A stretch of 31,483 nucleotides of DNA from Opitutia bacterium UBA7876 (lineage in GTDB: Bacteria; Verrucomicrobiota; Verrucomicrobiia; Opitutales; Seribacteraceae): the NCBI GenBank assembly GCA_002500665.1, contig DLRY01000028.1, positions 137,418 to 168,900 on the forward strand. The letters run 5' to 3'. This document shows positions 23,785 to 31,483 of the stretch, one piece after another. Under the pieces are notes generated by a model. That model saw only the letters and a list, made by a program, of their open reading frames with translations. It did no database searches and was not told the DNA's origin. Position numbers and translations under genes: made by a program. Positions within the stretch are counted from its first letter, which is position 1. The number at the start of each line of letters is the position of its first letter.

Positions 23785-23830
23785 GAACTTGCCTTACCTC
23801 ATTACTCCTCATTCTACAACGAATCTTTAC

Positions 23831-24433
23831 ATGGCCATAAGCAAGAGGGAAAGAACCCTGTCCATCTGGATCGGCATCGCGATCGGCGTCGCCTGCTCTT
23901 CCATGCTTTTTCGCTACGCCTTGGAAGAGAAGGAGGAACGCTCCAGCAACCGTCCCGGAAACTACGATTCTCTGCTCACTGCATCAGAGGGCAAGCCTTT
24001 CGCCCCTCTGCCTGAGGCTGTTACCAGCATTATTCCAAACGGGATCGTGATCTATTTCGACCGAAATGATTCCGTGTCACTCGTTCCGCCGGTGACCTCC
24101 AGCATGAAATGGGTCATCGAGACGGCAGGGTCGTTCCGCTCCGAGCGCCTTTTCATCCTGGTCGAGAAAAACCCCAATCCTTCCGTTTATGACTGCTACC
24201 GGGCTTCCGAGCTTTACCTTGCCCTTGTCCCGGGCGTCAGCGAGCAAAGGCTGGAAAAGGCCCTGGACGAAGATCGCTTCAGGATCATCGGCCGCAATGA
24301 GGCCACCCGCGAATGCATCGTTCAGATCAAGGACTTCTCACCGGCCGGCATCCGTTCCTCGCTAAGGGAACTAAGCGATGTGGAAGGGCTCGTCGAAGGC
24401 GTTCGGCTAAGCCCTTGGAAACCGAGAAACTAA
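23831..24433 (+). CDS. Membrane-anchored protein of unknown function, prodomain-like C-terminus
   Basis: I do not recognise this 200-residue protein. ATG 23831 is chosen; an ATG at 23783 would add 16 residues ahead of the anchor and overlap the thioesterase start. A single membrane helix lies at about residues 10-28 (IWIGIAIGVACSSMLF), probably leaving the rest outside the cytoplasm. Residues about 135-195 (EKALDEDRFRIIGRNEATRECIV, then GIRSSLRELSDVEGLVEGV) have the alternating beta-alpha pattern seen in subtilisin-type propeptides and I9-like inhibitors. This is a weak resemblance. It lies upstream of the tig-clpP-clpX operon and 3.4 kb from a subtilase gene. Confidence 0.6.
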   Translation: MAISKRERTLSIWIGIAIGVACSSMLFRYALEEKEERSSNRPGNYDSLLTASEGKPFAPLPEAVTSIIPNGIVIYFDRNDSVSLVPPVTSSMKWVIETAGSFRSERLFILVEKNPNPSVYDCYRASELYLALVPGVSEQRLEKALDEDRFRIIGRNEATRECIVQIKDFSPAGIRSSLRELSDVEGLVEGVRLSPWKPRN

Positions 24434-24457
24434 CTGCCTGAAAACCCCTTATTCTCG

Positions 24458-24486
24458 TTGACCGCGAGGGTATTTTACTACATCAT
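24458..24486 (+). promoter_or_regulatory. Putative sigma-70-type promoter for tig-clpP-clpX
   Basis: TTGACC at 24458-24463 (five of six to TTGACA) is followed by 17 bases and then CATCAT at 24481-24486 (four of six to TATAAT). It stands in the 129-base gap upstream of the tig start, which is where a promoter for the operon should be. It was found by eye only. Confidence 0.4.
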
Positions 24487-24562
24487 GGTCCTTTCATGGG
24501 GATGGTTCCGTCAACGGGTCTCTACCCCTGCCCCAGAACTACTTACCAAGCCTCCAAATATC

Positions 24563-25897
24563 GTGAACGTAGAAATCAAGGAAGCGGGAGACGCCCGCAA
24601 GGTCGCACTAGTCACCTTTGACTCCGAAGAAGTCTCCGAGCAGGAGAATCAAGTGTGCAGGGAATTCGGCCGTATGGCCAACGTTCCCGGCTTCAGGAAG
24701 GGCAAGGCTCCTCCCCAGGTCATTCGCAAAAGATACTCCAAGGAAATGCAGGAGGAGCTCAACCGTAAGGTTTCCACAACCGCTTACGAGGCGGTGCTCG
24801 AGCACAAGGACATCAAGGTTTACTCCATCCTCAAGGTGGATGCAGGGGAAGTGGCGACGGATACGCCCGCCACGGTCGAAATCACCGTCGACGTGGAACC
24901 GGACTTCGACCTTCCCGATTACGAGGCATTCGAGTTGACCGTTCACCCGACCGAGGTCTCTGACGAAGACGTGGATAAGGAACTTGATTCTCTCCGGGAC
25001 CAACGGGCTTCATTCGAGGAGGTCGACCGGGCCGTCGCCGAGGGGGACTTCGTAAAGTGTTCCTACGAGGGATCTCTCGATGGGTCTCCAGTTGCCGATC
25101 TTCTCCCGGACAAGCCGATGTATGGTAAGCAAAGCAACACCTGGGAGGAAGCCGGTCAACCCAAGGGACTGGGCGTCGATGCCATTTCCAAGGGAGTCCT
25201 AGGCATGTCGAAGGATGAAAAAAAGGAAGTGGAGGCCGAATTTGAAGAAGATTTCGAGCTCGCCCCCCTTGCCGGGAAAAAGGTGATTTACTCCCTTGAA
25301 ATCCACGAGGTCCGTGAGAAAAAAGCTCCCGACCCGGAGGACGAGTCTTTCCTGGAGGCCTTAAAGGCCGAGAGTCTGAACGACCTGAAGGACAAGATCA
25401 GGAAGGACTTGGAGATGAGAAAGGAAAGGGAAAACGTCGACGGCAAGAGGGCCCAGGCCACCCAGAAAATTCTCGAATTGCCCGATTTCCCCTTACCGCA
25501 GCAAGCAGTTGAGGACGAATCCAAGACCATCTTCGAGCAACGCATTCAAAGAGCGGCCCAGCAGGGAGCCAAGCAGGAGGACATCGAAGCCAAGCGGGAC
25601 GAACTATGGAACGAATCTCAAGTTCAGGGCCGTGCCCGGGTCAAACTGACCCTTGTGCTGGGCAAGATCGCAGAGGAGGAAAAGGTTGAGGTGAGCAACG
25701 AGGATTTGGCTCAGGCCGCCACCCGGGAAGCCATGATGCGAAGGGTGGATCCGCAAGCCTACGTTAAGGAACTTTCTCAGGACCGGGCCCGCATAAGCCG
25801 GCTCAGGGAGGACATTCTCTACGACAAGACTCTCGAACTCGTCGCATCCAAGGGCAAGGAGAAGGTTGTCGAAAGCGACGAGAAGAAGACGGACTAG
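24563..25897 (+). CDS. tig: Trigger factor
   Basis: This 444-residue chaperone binds the ribosome exit tunnel and shields nascent chains. I take GTG 24563 (MNVEIKEAG) as the start, because it gives the usual N-terminus and length; the open frame reaches back to 24458. The ribosome-binding signature GFRKGKAP lies at 43-50. A PPIase (FKBP-like) domain follows at about 155-245 (GDFVKCSYEGSLDG, then LVGxGxxEK-like LAGKKVIY), and the long helical C-terminal domain is at about 250-435, rich in Glu, Lys and Gln. The PPIase region is divergent from the FKBP consensus. It is 26 bases upstream of clpP. Confidence 0.92.
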   Translation: MNVEIKEAGDARKVALVTFDSEEVSEQENQVCREFGRMANVPGFRKGKAPPQVIRKRYSKEMQEELNRKVSTTAYEAVLEHKDIKVYSILKVDAGEVATDTPATVEITVDVEPDFDLPDYEAFELTVHPTEVSDEDVDKELDSLRDQRASFEEVDRAVAEGDFVKCSYEGSLDGSPVADLLPDKPMYGKQSNTWEEAGQPKGLGVDAISKGVLGMSKDEKKEVEAEFEEDFELAPLAGKKVIYSLEIHEVREKKAPDPEDESFLEALKAESLNDLKDKIRKDLEMRKERENVDGKRAQATQKILELPDFPLPQQAVEDESKTIFEQRIQRAAQQGAKQEDIEAKRDELWNESQVQGRARVKLTLVLGKIAEEEKVEVSNEDLAQAATREAMMRRVDPQAYVKELSQDRARISRLREDILYDKTLELVASKGKEKVVESDEKKTD

Positions 25898-25923
25898 ATC
25901 AACAACTTATTAAAAAAACAACC

Positions 25924-26523
25924 ATGGGCGCATACTTACCACTTCCCTACGTCTACGAACGAGAAGGCCGCCAGGAGCGGGCTTGGGACATCTACAGTCG
26001 CTTGCTTCGCGACCGAATCGTCTTCGTGGGCACGCCGATCGACGACTACGTCGCCAACTCCATCATCGCGCAGCTCCTATTCCTGCAAATGGAAGACCCC
26101 AAAAAGGACATCAACGTCTACATCAATTCCCCCGGGGGCAGCGTTTCCGACGGCATGGCCATCTACGACACCATGAACTTCATGCAGTGCGACATATCGA
26201 CCTACTGCATAGGTATGGCCGCCAGCATGAGCACCGTTCTCCTTTCCGCCGGCACCCCGGGCAAGCGCTTTGCGCTACCCAACAGCAGGGTTATGATCCA
26301 CCAGCCCAGCGGTGGCGCGGGAGGCCAGACTTCGGACATCTCCATCGCAGCGAAGGAAATCCTGCGCTGGCGCCGGACCATCAACGAGATTCTCTCCAAG
26401 CACAGCGGCAAAACGATCGAGCAACTGGAAAAGGACTCCGACCGCGACTATTACATGTCCGCCGAGGAAGCCAAGGAATACGGTCTCGTAGACGAGGTCA
26501 TTTCGCAGAAGCCAAGCGACTAG
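25924..26523 (+). CDS. clpP: ATP-dependent Clp protease proteolytic subunit
   Basis: This 199-residue serine protease subunit forms the barrel that ClpX or ClpA feeds. The catalytic triad is S101 in GMAASMS, H126 in MIHQPSGG and D175 in DRDYYMS. INSPGGSVSDGMAIYD is the substrate-binding strand region. The nucleophile motif reads GMAASMS where the commonest form is GQAASMG; both substitutions are modest. The length is normal and the N-terminus has a short propeptide-like lead before the conserved part. It is second in the tig-clpP-clpX operon. Confidence 0.97.
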   Translation: MGAYLPLPYVYEREGRQERAWDIYSRLLRDRIVFVGTPIDDYVANSIIAQLLFLQMEDPKKDINVYINSPGGSVSDGMAIYDTMNFMQCDISTYCIGMAASMSTVLLSAGTPGKRFALPNSRVMIHQPSGGAGGQTSDISIAAKEILRWRRTINEILSKHSGKTIEQLEKDSDRDYYMSAEEAKEYGLVDEVISQKPSD

Positions 26524-26536
26524 GAACAACTTCGAG

Positions 26537-27844
26537 ATGGCCAAGGCGACCAAGATCAACTTTTGCTCCTTCTGTGGAAAGCCACAGGGGGAGGTAAAGA
26601 AGATGATCGCTGGTCCGGCCAGCGTATTCATCTGCGACTCCTGCGTCCGGGTATGCAAGACCATCATCGACCGCGAACTTGGGGAAAAGCCAACCGCAGC
26701 GGCCACCGCAACGGGTGAAAAGCCCGTCTTCAACCTCCAGAAGCCCAGTGTCATCAAGGCCTTCCTCGACGAACACGTCATCGGGCAGGAACACGCCAAG
26801 AAAGTTCTTTCCGTAGCGGTCCACAACCACTACAAGCGGCTCGCCTCCGAACTGGGAATCGGGGGGTCGGAAGATCAACCCAACCAATTTATCTCGGACG
26901 AGCTCGAGGACGTCGAGATCGAGAAGAGCAACGTCCTTCTGCTCGGTCCCACTGGGAGCGGAAAGACCTACCTGGCCCGAACCCTTGCCCGCATGCTCGA
27001 CGTGCCTTTCGCCATAGCCGATGCAACCACCCTGACGGAGGCTGGCTACGTCGGGGACGACGTCGAGAATATCGTCCTCAGGCTCCTACAGTCGGCCGAC
27101 CAGAATGTCGAGAAGGCCCAGTGCGGGATCATTTACGTCGACGAGATCGATAAGATCGGTCGCAAGACCGAAAACGTGTCAATCACCCGCGACGTTTCCG
27201 GCGAAGGAGTCCAGCAGGCCCTCCTCAAGATCCTCGAGGGCACCATTTGCAACGTCCCTCCCCAAGGAGGGCGCAAGCACCCCAACCAGGAATACATCCA
27301 GTTGGACACCTCGAACATTCTCTTTATCTGCGGGGGCGCTTTCGTCGACCTCGACCAGATTGTCGAGCAACGGACCGGAAACCGGATGCTTGGCTATTCC
27401 GCGGAAGCACCCCGGGATGCCCAAGAGTTGCTGGCTGAGGTTCGTCCCGAGGACTTGGTCAAGTATGGGCTCATCCCCGAGTTCATCGGTCGACTACCCG
27501 TGCTTTCCGTCCTCGAGGAATTGAGTCGTAAGGAACTGGTCAAGATACTCAAGGACACCAAGAATTCTCTCCTCAAGCAGTACCGCAAGTTATTCCTCAT
27601 GGAAGGGGCCCATCTTCATTTCACCCGTGAAGCCATCCAGGCCATTGCCGATCAGGCCCTTGAGATGAAGACGGGAGCCCGGGCCCTGCGTTCCATCATG
27701 GAGACCATCATGCTGGACGTCATGTACGACCTGCCAACGATCGATGAACCGGTCAAGGTCGTGATCAACGCCGGCGTGGTCAAAGGCAAGTCCAAGGCCA
27801 AGGTCACGCCCATCCAGACGGGCAAGAAAAGAGACGCAGCTTAG
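26537..27844 (+). CDS. clpX: ATP-dependent Clp protease ATP-binding subunit ClpX
   Basis: This 435-residue AAA+ unfoldase delivers substrates to ClpP. A zinc-binding domain at 1-50 has C10, C13, C33 and C36 (CxxC...CxxC). Walker A is GPTGSGKT at 137-144, Walker B is IIYVDEID at 198-205, the pore loop GYVG is at 170-173 and the RKH loop at 246-248. SGEGVQQALLKILEGT and GAFVDLDQIV are family-specific. A Thr/Ala-rich linker at 52-60 is shorter than in some homologues. It follows clpP by 13 bases and ends 12 bases before the convergent subtilase gene. Confidence 0.97.
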   Translation: MAKATKINFCSFCGKPQGEVKKMIAGPASVFICDSCVRVCKTIIDRELGEKPTAAATATGEKPVFNLQKPSVIKAFLDEHVIGQEHAKKVLSVAVHNHYKRLASELGIGGSEDQPNQFISDELEDVEIEKSNVLLLGPTGSGKTYLARTLARMLDVPFAIADATTLTEAGYVGDDVENIVLRLLQSADQNVEKAQCGIIYVDEIDKIGRKTENVSITRDVSGEGVQQALLKILEGTICNVPPQGGRKHPNQEYIQLDTSNILFICGGAFVDLDQIVEQRTGNRMLGYSAEAPRDAQELLAEVRPEDLVKYGLIPEFIGRLPVLSVLEELSRKELVKILKDTKNSLLKQYRKLFLMEGAHLHFTREAIQAIADQALEMKTGARALRSIMETIMLDVMYDLPTIDEPVKVVINAGVVKGKSKAKVTPIQTGKKRDAA

Positions 27845-27856
27845 GATCGCTTCCGC

Positions 27857-29515
27857 TTATTTCGAAGGTAGAGTGATGGTGCTCGCCCGGACGTTGTTTA
27901 CGGGGTTTGCATCCTCCCTTTCGAGAACCCGCAGACGGGACTGGATGCGCACCCCCTCCCTCCCCGGACCGGATTCGAGAAAGAGCCGCTCGCTTTTGAC
28001 CTCTCCAGGGTTCAGGTCACTAAGCATGAATTTCCTGGTCTTCCCCATCAAGTCGACTTCCAGTTCGACGTTCTTGAGCCACAAGGTCCCCTGGTTCTGG
28101 ACGCTGACAAGAAAAGGGACGGATTCCTCTCGCAGTTGCGCAGGGTCGAAATAATAGCCCACGATGGCCGCATCCGCAACATAGGGATCGAACCGGTTAT
28201 CCACCCTTCCGACGTTGAGCACGCCATGCCCCGTGAACTCATCGAAGCCTGGTTTTTCTGACTCGTTGGCAAACTCGTAGAGAAGATCCACTACCTGCTC
28301 GCGGGGCAAGGTCGGGTTTTTGGATAACTCCGCCGCCAGGGCTCCTGCGACGAAGGCGGATGCAGTCGACGTACCACTGAAGGATACGATTCCCTCCTCC
28401 TCCCAAGCCGAGTACACGTCCACCCCCGGCGCCGCCAAATCGACGCCCTCGCCATAATTGGAAAAGGCGGAAGCGCTCCCCTTCGCATCAATGGAGGTTA
28501 CCCCGATCACTCCTTCGTAGCGGGCAGGAAAAGCCACGCCACGAGTCCCTTCGTTACCGACCGCCGCAACGATCGCCACCCCCTTGGACCTAGCGTAACC
28601 GACCGCGTGCTCGAGGAGTGCGCTGGAGGACTCCCCTCCCAGGCTGAGGTTAATGACGTCGGCCCCTTGGTCCACCGCATGGACGATTCCTTCTGCAACG
28701 GTGAAGGAATCCCCCTCTCCCTTTTCATTCAGAACCCGGATGGAAAGAATGGACGCAGCGGGAGCCAAGCCTTTGAGTCCCTCCGAATTGCCGGCGATAA
28801 TCGAGGCGACCGCCGTACCGTGCCCGGGTGCTGGAGGCTCGCCCTCAAGCAGGGAAAGCTCCTTGAGGTCCGCATCCTGCAGGGCGGGATGGGAAAGGTC
28901 CACCCCTGAATCTAGTACGGCTACCTTGATTCCCTTTCCCCAGTCGGCTCGGTCCTCGGATGCACCAAGCCAGTCCGGGGCGCCATCGGCAAAGCCCTTC
29001 TCGCCCTCCAGGGACTCGGCCCTCGGCAGTTGCGGCTGATGAACGGGATAATTGTACTGCGGGGAAACCTCGCCCTTCCATTCGGGATCGTCCACATAGC
29101 GCAAGCCCTTGGAGACGTCGCGGAAACGAACACGGACGGATGCGAGTTCGGGGATCGACCCAAGGACGTGAATCCCGTTTTTCTCGGCCCCGGCCAGGAA
29201 CAGATTCATTTTCTCGCTGCTCGAAAAACCAAGGGTCAAGTCGCGCAGGACCTCCGATCCGGCCAAACTCTGCACGAGAAGCTCCTCCGCCAGGTCAGGG
29301 AAAGCTGGAAACTCATCCGAATCACGCTTCGGGGGGAGAGGGAGGGCCCGGGAAGCCTCACTTTTGCCACGATCTTCCGGTTGCGCGGATATAGGTCGCG
29401 AGGGGCCCTTGAGGGGGAGGGGGCCGGTTTCGACCAGAAAGCGGACCAGAAAAACGAGGGCGGAGAGAAAGGCAATCGAAAGCACAAAAACGGGGATTTG
29501 GGAAGTTGCTTTCAT
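27857..29515 (-). CDS. Membrane-anchored subtilisin-like serine protease (S8) with CARDB-like tail
   Basis: This 552-residue protease starts at ATG 29515, twelve bases after AGGA. A membrane helix at about 8-28 anchors it or serves as a signal. Residues about 95-135 look like a propeptide. The catalytic residues are D202 in VAVLDSGVDLSHP, H232 in GHGTAVASIIAG, N321 in AAVGNEGT and S383 in SGTSTASAFVAG. The Ser motif has Thr and Phe where the common form has Met and Pro (GTSMAxPhV). Residues about 440-552 are a beta-rich domain (FLVSVQNQGTLWLKNVELEV, LNPGE) resembling CARDB. Its substrate is unknown. It is convergent with clpX and divergent from the FAD oxidoreductase gene. Confidence 0.87.
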   Translation of the reverse strand: MKATSQIPVFVLSIAFLSALVFLVRFLVETGPLPLKGPSRPISAQPEDRGKSEASRALPLPPKRDSDEFPAFPDLAEELLVQSLAGSEVLRDLTLGFSSSEKMNLFLAGAEKNGIHVLGSIPELASVRVRFRDVSKGLRYVDDPEWKGEVSPQYNYPVHQPQLPRAESLEGEKGFADGAPDWLGASEDRADWGKGIKVAVLDSGVDLSHPALQDADLKELSLLEGEPPAPGHGTAVASIIAGNSEGLKGLAPAASILSIRVLNEKGEGDSFTVAEGIVHAVDQGADVINLSLGGESSSALLEHAVGYARSKGVAIVAAVGNEGTRGVAFPARYEGVIGVTSIDAKGSASAFSNYGEGVDLAAPGVDVYSAWEEEGIVSFSGTSTASAFVAGALAAELSKNPTLPREQVVDLLYEFANESEKPGFDEFTGHGVLNVGRVDNRFDPYVADAAIVGYYFDPAQLREESVPFLVSVQNQGTLWLKNVELEVDLMGKTRKFMLSDLNPGEVKSERLFLESGPGREGVRIQSRLRVLEREDANPVNNVRASTITLPSK

Positions 29516-29583
29516 TACCACGATCCTGTCATGGAAAGAATTTGCTCGCAACTCGAAAGGGGATGAGGGATTGATTCGGGGAC

Positions 29584-30591
29584 GTGATCGACTTCCTTAT
29601 CGTCGGCCATGGACTGGCCGGTTCCGTTTTAGCCCACCTTCTTCTGCACAGTGGGAAGCGGGTGGTGGTCCTCGAGGCCACCCTCCCCCACTCCGCCAGC
29701 AAGGTCGCGGCCGGTCTGGTCAATCCTCTCATCGGCCCGAAGTTCAACGTCCCCCTCCACATGGAAGAATGCCTGATGGCGAACGAGCGATTCTTCCGGC
29801 CCTTCGAGGAAGAGCTGGGGCGTTCTCTTCAGCCCGAACTATCCCTCCATCGTATCCTCACCTCCTCGGAGCAAAGGGAATTGTGGCTGAAAAAGTCAAA
29901 GACACCCGACCTCCTGCCGTATGGCCCCAAGACTCGGCCTCCCGGGGACTACAAAAGTCTCGGCCTTGATGCCCCCTTCGGAGGTGGAATTCACCTTGCC
30001 CGGCAACTGGACGTCTCTGGTTTCCTCCGACACTCGGAGGAAAAACTCCGGCAGAATGACTGCTGGCTGGACGGCGCATTCGCGGAGGAGGAATGGCCCC
30101 ATGCGGAGAAGATCGTTTTCTGCGAAGGATTCCGCGTAACCAGCAACCCATGGTTCGGCGATCTTCCCTTTGCTCCCGCTCAAGGCGAGATTCTGTGCCT
30201 TCATACCGCTCTTCCCATCGCCGCAAGCAACGGTAAATGGATTATCCCGGACGATCCCAAAGGAAGCCTTGCCGGATCGACCTGGAAGCACGAAAGCCTC
30301 GAGTCCGGGCCCACGAACGAGGGAAAAGATGAGATCCTGCAAGGACTGAACTTCGTTCCGTCAGGTCTGCTCGAGGTGGCCGACCATCTCAGTGGGGTGC
30401 GCTCGGGAACGCGGGACCGTAACCCCATTATCGGAAGACACTGGGAAAACCACAGGATGCACCTTTTCAACGGCTTTGGCTCAAGGGGAGCGACCACCCT
30501 TGCTTTCTACGCCAGGAGGATGCGCGATTTCCTCCTTAACAACCGGCCCCTCCCGCTTGAGGCGGTCCTGGGTCGCTTTGCCCGCCCGTGA
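29584..30591 (+). CDS. FAD-dependent oxidoreductase, MnmC(o)-like (DAO family)
   Basis: This 335-residue flavoprotein begins at GTG 29584 after a GGGG-rich site. The FAD-binding GHGLAG is at 8-13 with E31 binding the ribose, and SASKVAAGLVNPL at 37-49 is the pattern of DAO enzymes that act on amines. The C-terminal GFGSRGATTLAFYARRM and the PLPLEAVLGRFA ending recall the oxidase domain of MnmC, which removes the carboxymethyl group from cmnm5(s2)U34 of tRNA. No MnmC methyltransferase domain is fused. Its stop overlaps the start of an MnmM-like methyltransferase gene in GTGA. This context supports a tRNA wobble-modification role; a free amino-acid oxidase is the alternative. Confidence 0.75.
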   Translation: MIDFLIVGHGLAGSVLAHLLLHSGKRVVVLEATLPHSASKVAAGLVNPLIGPKFNVPLHMEECLMANERFFRPFEEELGRSLQPELSLHRILTSSEQRELWLKKSKTPDLLPYGPKTRPPGDYKSLGLDAPFGGGIHLARQLDVSGFLRHSEEKLRQNDCWLDGAFAEEEWPHAEKIVFCEGFRVTSNPWFGDLPFAPAQGEILCLHTALPIAASNGKWIIPDDPKGSLAGSTWKHESLESGPTNEGKDEILQGLNFVPSGLLEVADHLSGVRSGTRDRNPIIGRHWENHRMHLFNGFGSRGATTLAFYARRMRDFLLNNRPLPLEAVLGRFARP

Positions 30592-31145
30592 AGGCGCGGC
30601 TGGTCGAGGAAGTCCATCGTCGTCTGGCCAAGGCGGTTGGCCCGGGCGACTCCTGCCTCGACGCCACTGCGGGCAATGGGCTCGACTCCCTCTTTCTCGC
30701 CCGCCTGGTGGGCCCGTCCGGAACGGTACACGCCATCGATCTCCAAGAAGAAGCCATTCGGAATACCCGAGTTCTCCTGCATGAAAGTCACATGGATGAA
30801 CGCCTCCTCATTCATCAGGGATGTCATTCCCGAATCGAGCTTTTCCTGCCAGTTAAGGAGAAAGGGAACCTGAGGGCCGTCGTGTTCAACCTCGGCTACC
30901 TGCCCAAGGGCAACAAGGAAGTGACCACGAGGAAGGAATCCACCGTATCGGCCTTGCGTAAAGGCTATGAATGGCTGGCTTCGGGAGGAGTCATGAGCGT
31001 CCTGTGCTACCGTGGACACGCCGGAGGGAAGGACGAGGAAGCCGCGGTGGCCGAACTGATAAGGTCAAGTTCCTGGATCTCGCAGACCCTACCTGGGAGC
31101 GACTCGGGCGAGTCTCCCGTCCTGCACTGGATCGAAAAGCCTTAG
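30588..31145 (+). CDS. mnmM: MnmM/YtqB-like class I SAM-dependent methyltransferase
   Basis: This 185-residue enzyme begins at GTG 30588, coupled to the upstream FAD oxidoreductase by a four-base GTGA overlap. The SAM-binding motif is LDATAGNGLDSLFLA at 24-38, with D51 in HAIDLQ. NLGYLPKGNK at 101-110 and CYRGHAGGKDEE at 140-151 are the signature stretches of the YtqB (MnmM) family, which methylates nm5(s2)U34 in tRNA to mnm5(s2)U34. Related YtqB-type proteins were once annotated only as rRNA methylases. Its stop overlaps by four bases the stop of the convergent fabV. Confidence 0.83.
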   Translation: MKARLVEEVHRRLAKAVGPGDSCLDATAGNGLDSLFLARLVGPSGTVHAIDLQEEAIRNTRVLLHESHMDERLLIHQGCHSRIELFLPVKEKGNLRAVVFNLGYLPKGNKEVTTRKESTVSALRKGYEWLASGGVMSVLCYRGHAGGKDEEAAVAELIRSSSWISQTLPGSDSGESPVLHWIEKP

Positions 31146-31483
31146 TAGGGGTTTTCGGGGTCGACCTCCGCCTCGTAGTCCACCGACGGATGACCGAATC
31201 CGAAAAGGCTGAGGAAATCTTTCTGATACTTGTCGAAGCTGGTCAGTTCCCGCAGGTTTTCCGTGCAGATCTGGGGCCAAAGCTCCACGATACGGCTCTG
31301 GACCTTCGGTTCCATCTCCCAGTCGTCCAACCTGATCCTTCCCTTGTCATCCAGCTCGATTCCTTCCTTGGAACCATACAGACGATCGCTGAAAAGCCTG
31401 CTGGTCTGCTCGATGCAACCCTCGTGGGTTCCCAGCTCTCCCATGATCTTGAAAAGCATGGAAACGTACAGGGGAACGACCGG
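31142..31483 (-). CDS. fabV: FabV-type trans-2-enoyl-ACP/CoA reductase, 3' part
   Basis: Only the last 113 residues are in the window; the gene continues beyond the right edge. The visible part begins PVVPLYVSMLFKIM and contains EGCIEQ, GRIRLDDWEM, VELWPQICTENL, the KDFLSLFGFGHPSVDYEAEVD ending, all of the FabV type, which reduces the enoyl-ACP or enoyl-CoA double bond with NADH in fatty-acid synthesis and is resistant to triclosan. The active-site Tyr and Lys and the NADH-binding motif are outside the window. The stop TAA overlaps the mnmM stop. Confidence 0.87.
   Translation of the reverse strand, partial: PVVPLYVSMLFKIMGELGTHEGCIEQTSRLFSDRLYGSKEGIELDDKGRIRLDDWEMEPKVQSRIVELWPQICTENLRELTSFDKYQKDFLSLFGFGHPSVDYEAEVDPENPY

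Noticed and set aside
23782..23830. ATG 23783 for the unknown membrane protein, overlapping the thioesterase start in CATG
   Set aside because: The added residues come before a typical basic-then-hydrophobic N-terminus that begins at ATG 23831.
1..31483. Mobile elements, CRISPR arrays, tRNA and rRNA genes, defence islands
   Set aside because: No transposase, integrase, terminal repeat pair, regularly spaced repeat, tRNA cloverleaf or rRNA segment was seen. The PD-(D/E)XK-like protein alone is not enough to call a defence system.

Overview
This 31.5 kb window is a gene-dense, moderately GC-rich piece of a bacterial chromosome. It carries 35 recognisable protein genes, the last one cut by the right edge. 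I see no rRNA, tRNA, CRISPR array, insertion sequence, integrase or prophage gene. No stretch longer than about 215 bases lacks a gene. The gene mix (thermonuclease-like protein with a Cys-rich tail, FabV, HDOD protein, BFN-domain protein, adenylate-kinase-like protein with long extensions, subtilase with a CARDB-like tail) suggests the Verrucomicrobiota, perhaps the Opitutae. That placement is an inference from protein character, not from a marker-gene comparison.

Layout. 1-4290: mostly single genes on alternating strands (pseudo-thermonuclease, unknown PD-(D/E)XK-like protein, YwqK-like lipoprotein, SixA phosphatase, small acidic protein, LOG-family protein). 4292-13245: nine minus-strand genes in a tight run, read right to left: aldo/keto reductase, panB, gpsA, queH, cysE, adenylate-kinase-like, M29 aminopeptidase, adenosine-deaminase-like, RluD-like. 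13342-15413: plus-strand SDR, exported peroxiredoxin, YhbY RNA-binding protein, cytoplasmic peroxiredoxin. 15426-18510: minus-strand glycolytic block gap-pgk-tpiA. 18673-22773: minus-strand BFN nuclease-like, dus, lnt, HDOD run. 22838-24433: aroK, a YbgC-type thioesterase and an unknown membrane-anchored protein. 24563-27844: tig-clpP-clpX, the classic folding and proteolysis operon. 27857-29515: membrane-anchored subtilase. 29584-31145: a GTGA-coupled pair, an MnmC(o)-like FAD oxidoreductase and an MnmM/YtqB-like methyltransferase. 31142-31483: the 3' end of fabV.

Most of the window is housekeeping: central carbon metabolism, cofactor, lipid and aromatic precursors, tRNA and rRNA modification (queH, dus, RluD-like, the MnmC(o)/MnmM-like pair, YhbY) and protein quality control. 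The most interesting points are: (1) the MnmC(o)-like and MnmM-like pair, which looks like a stand-alone two-gene version of the last steps of wobble-uridine mnm5 synthesis; (2) a nine-G tract directly before the terminal Ile codon of CysE, the residue that docks into CysK in the known cysteine synthase complex; (3) an adenylate-kinase-like protein with an unassigned C-terminal domain of about 145 residues; (4) a thermonuclease-fold protein that seems to lack the catalytic acids; and (5) a near-perfect 18-bp palindrome just upstream of the exported peroxiredoxin.
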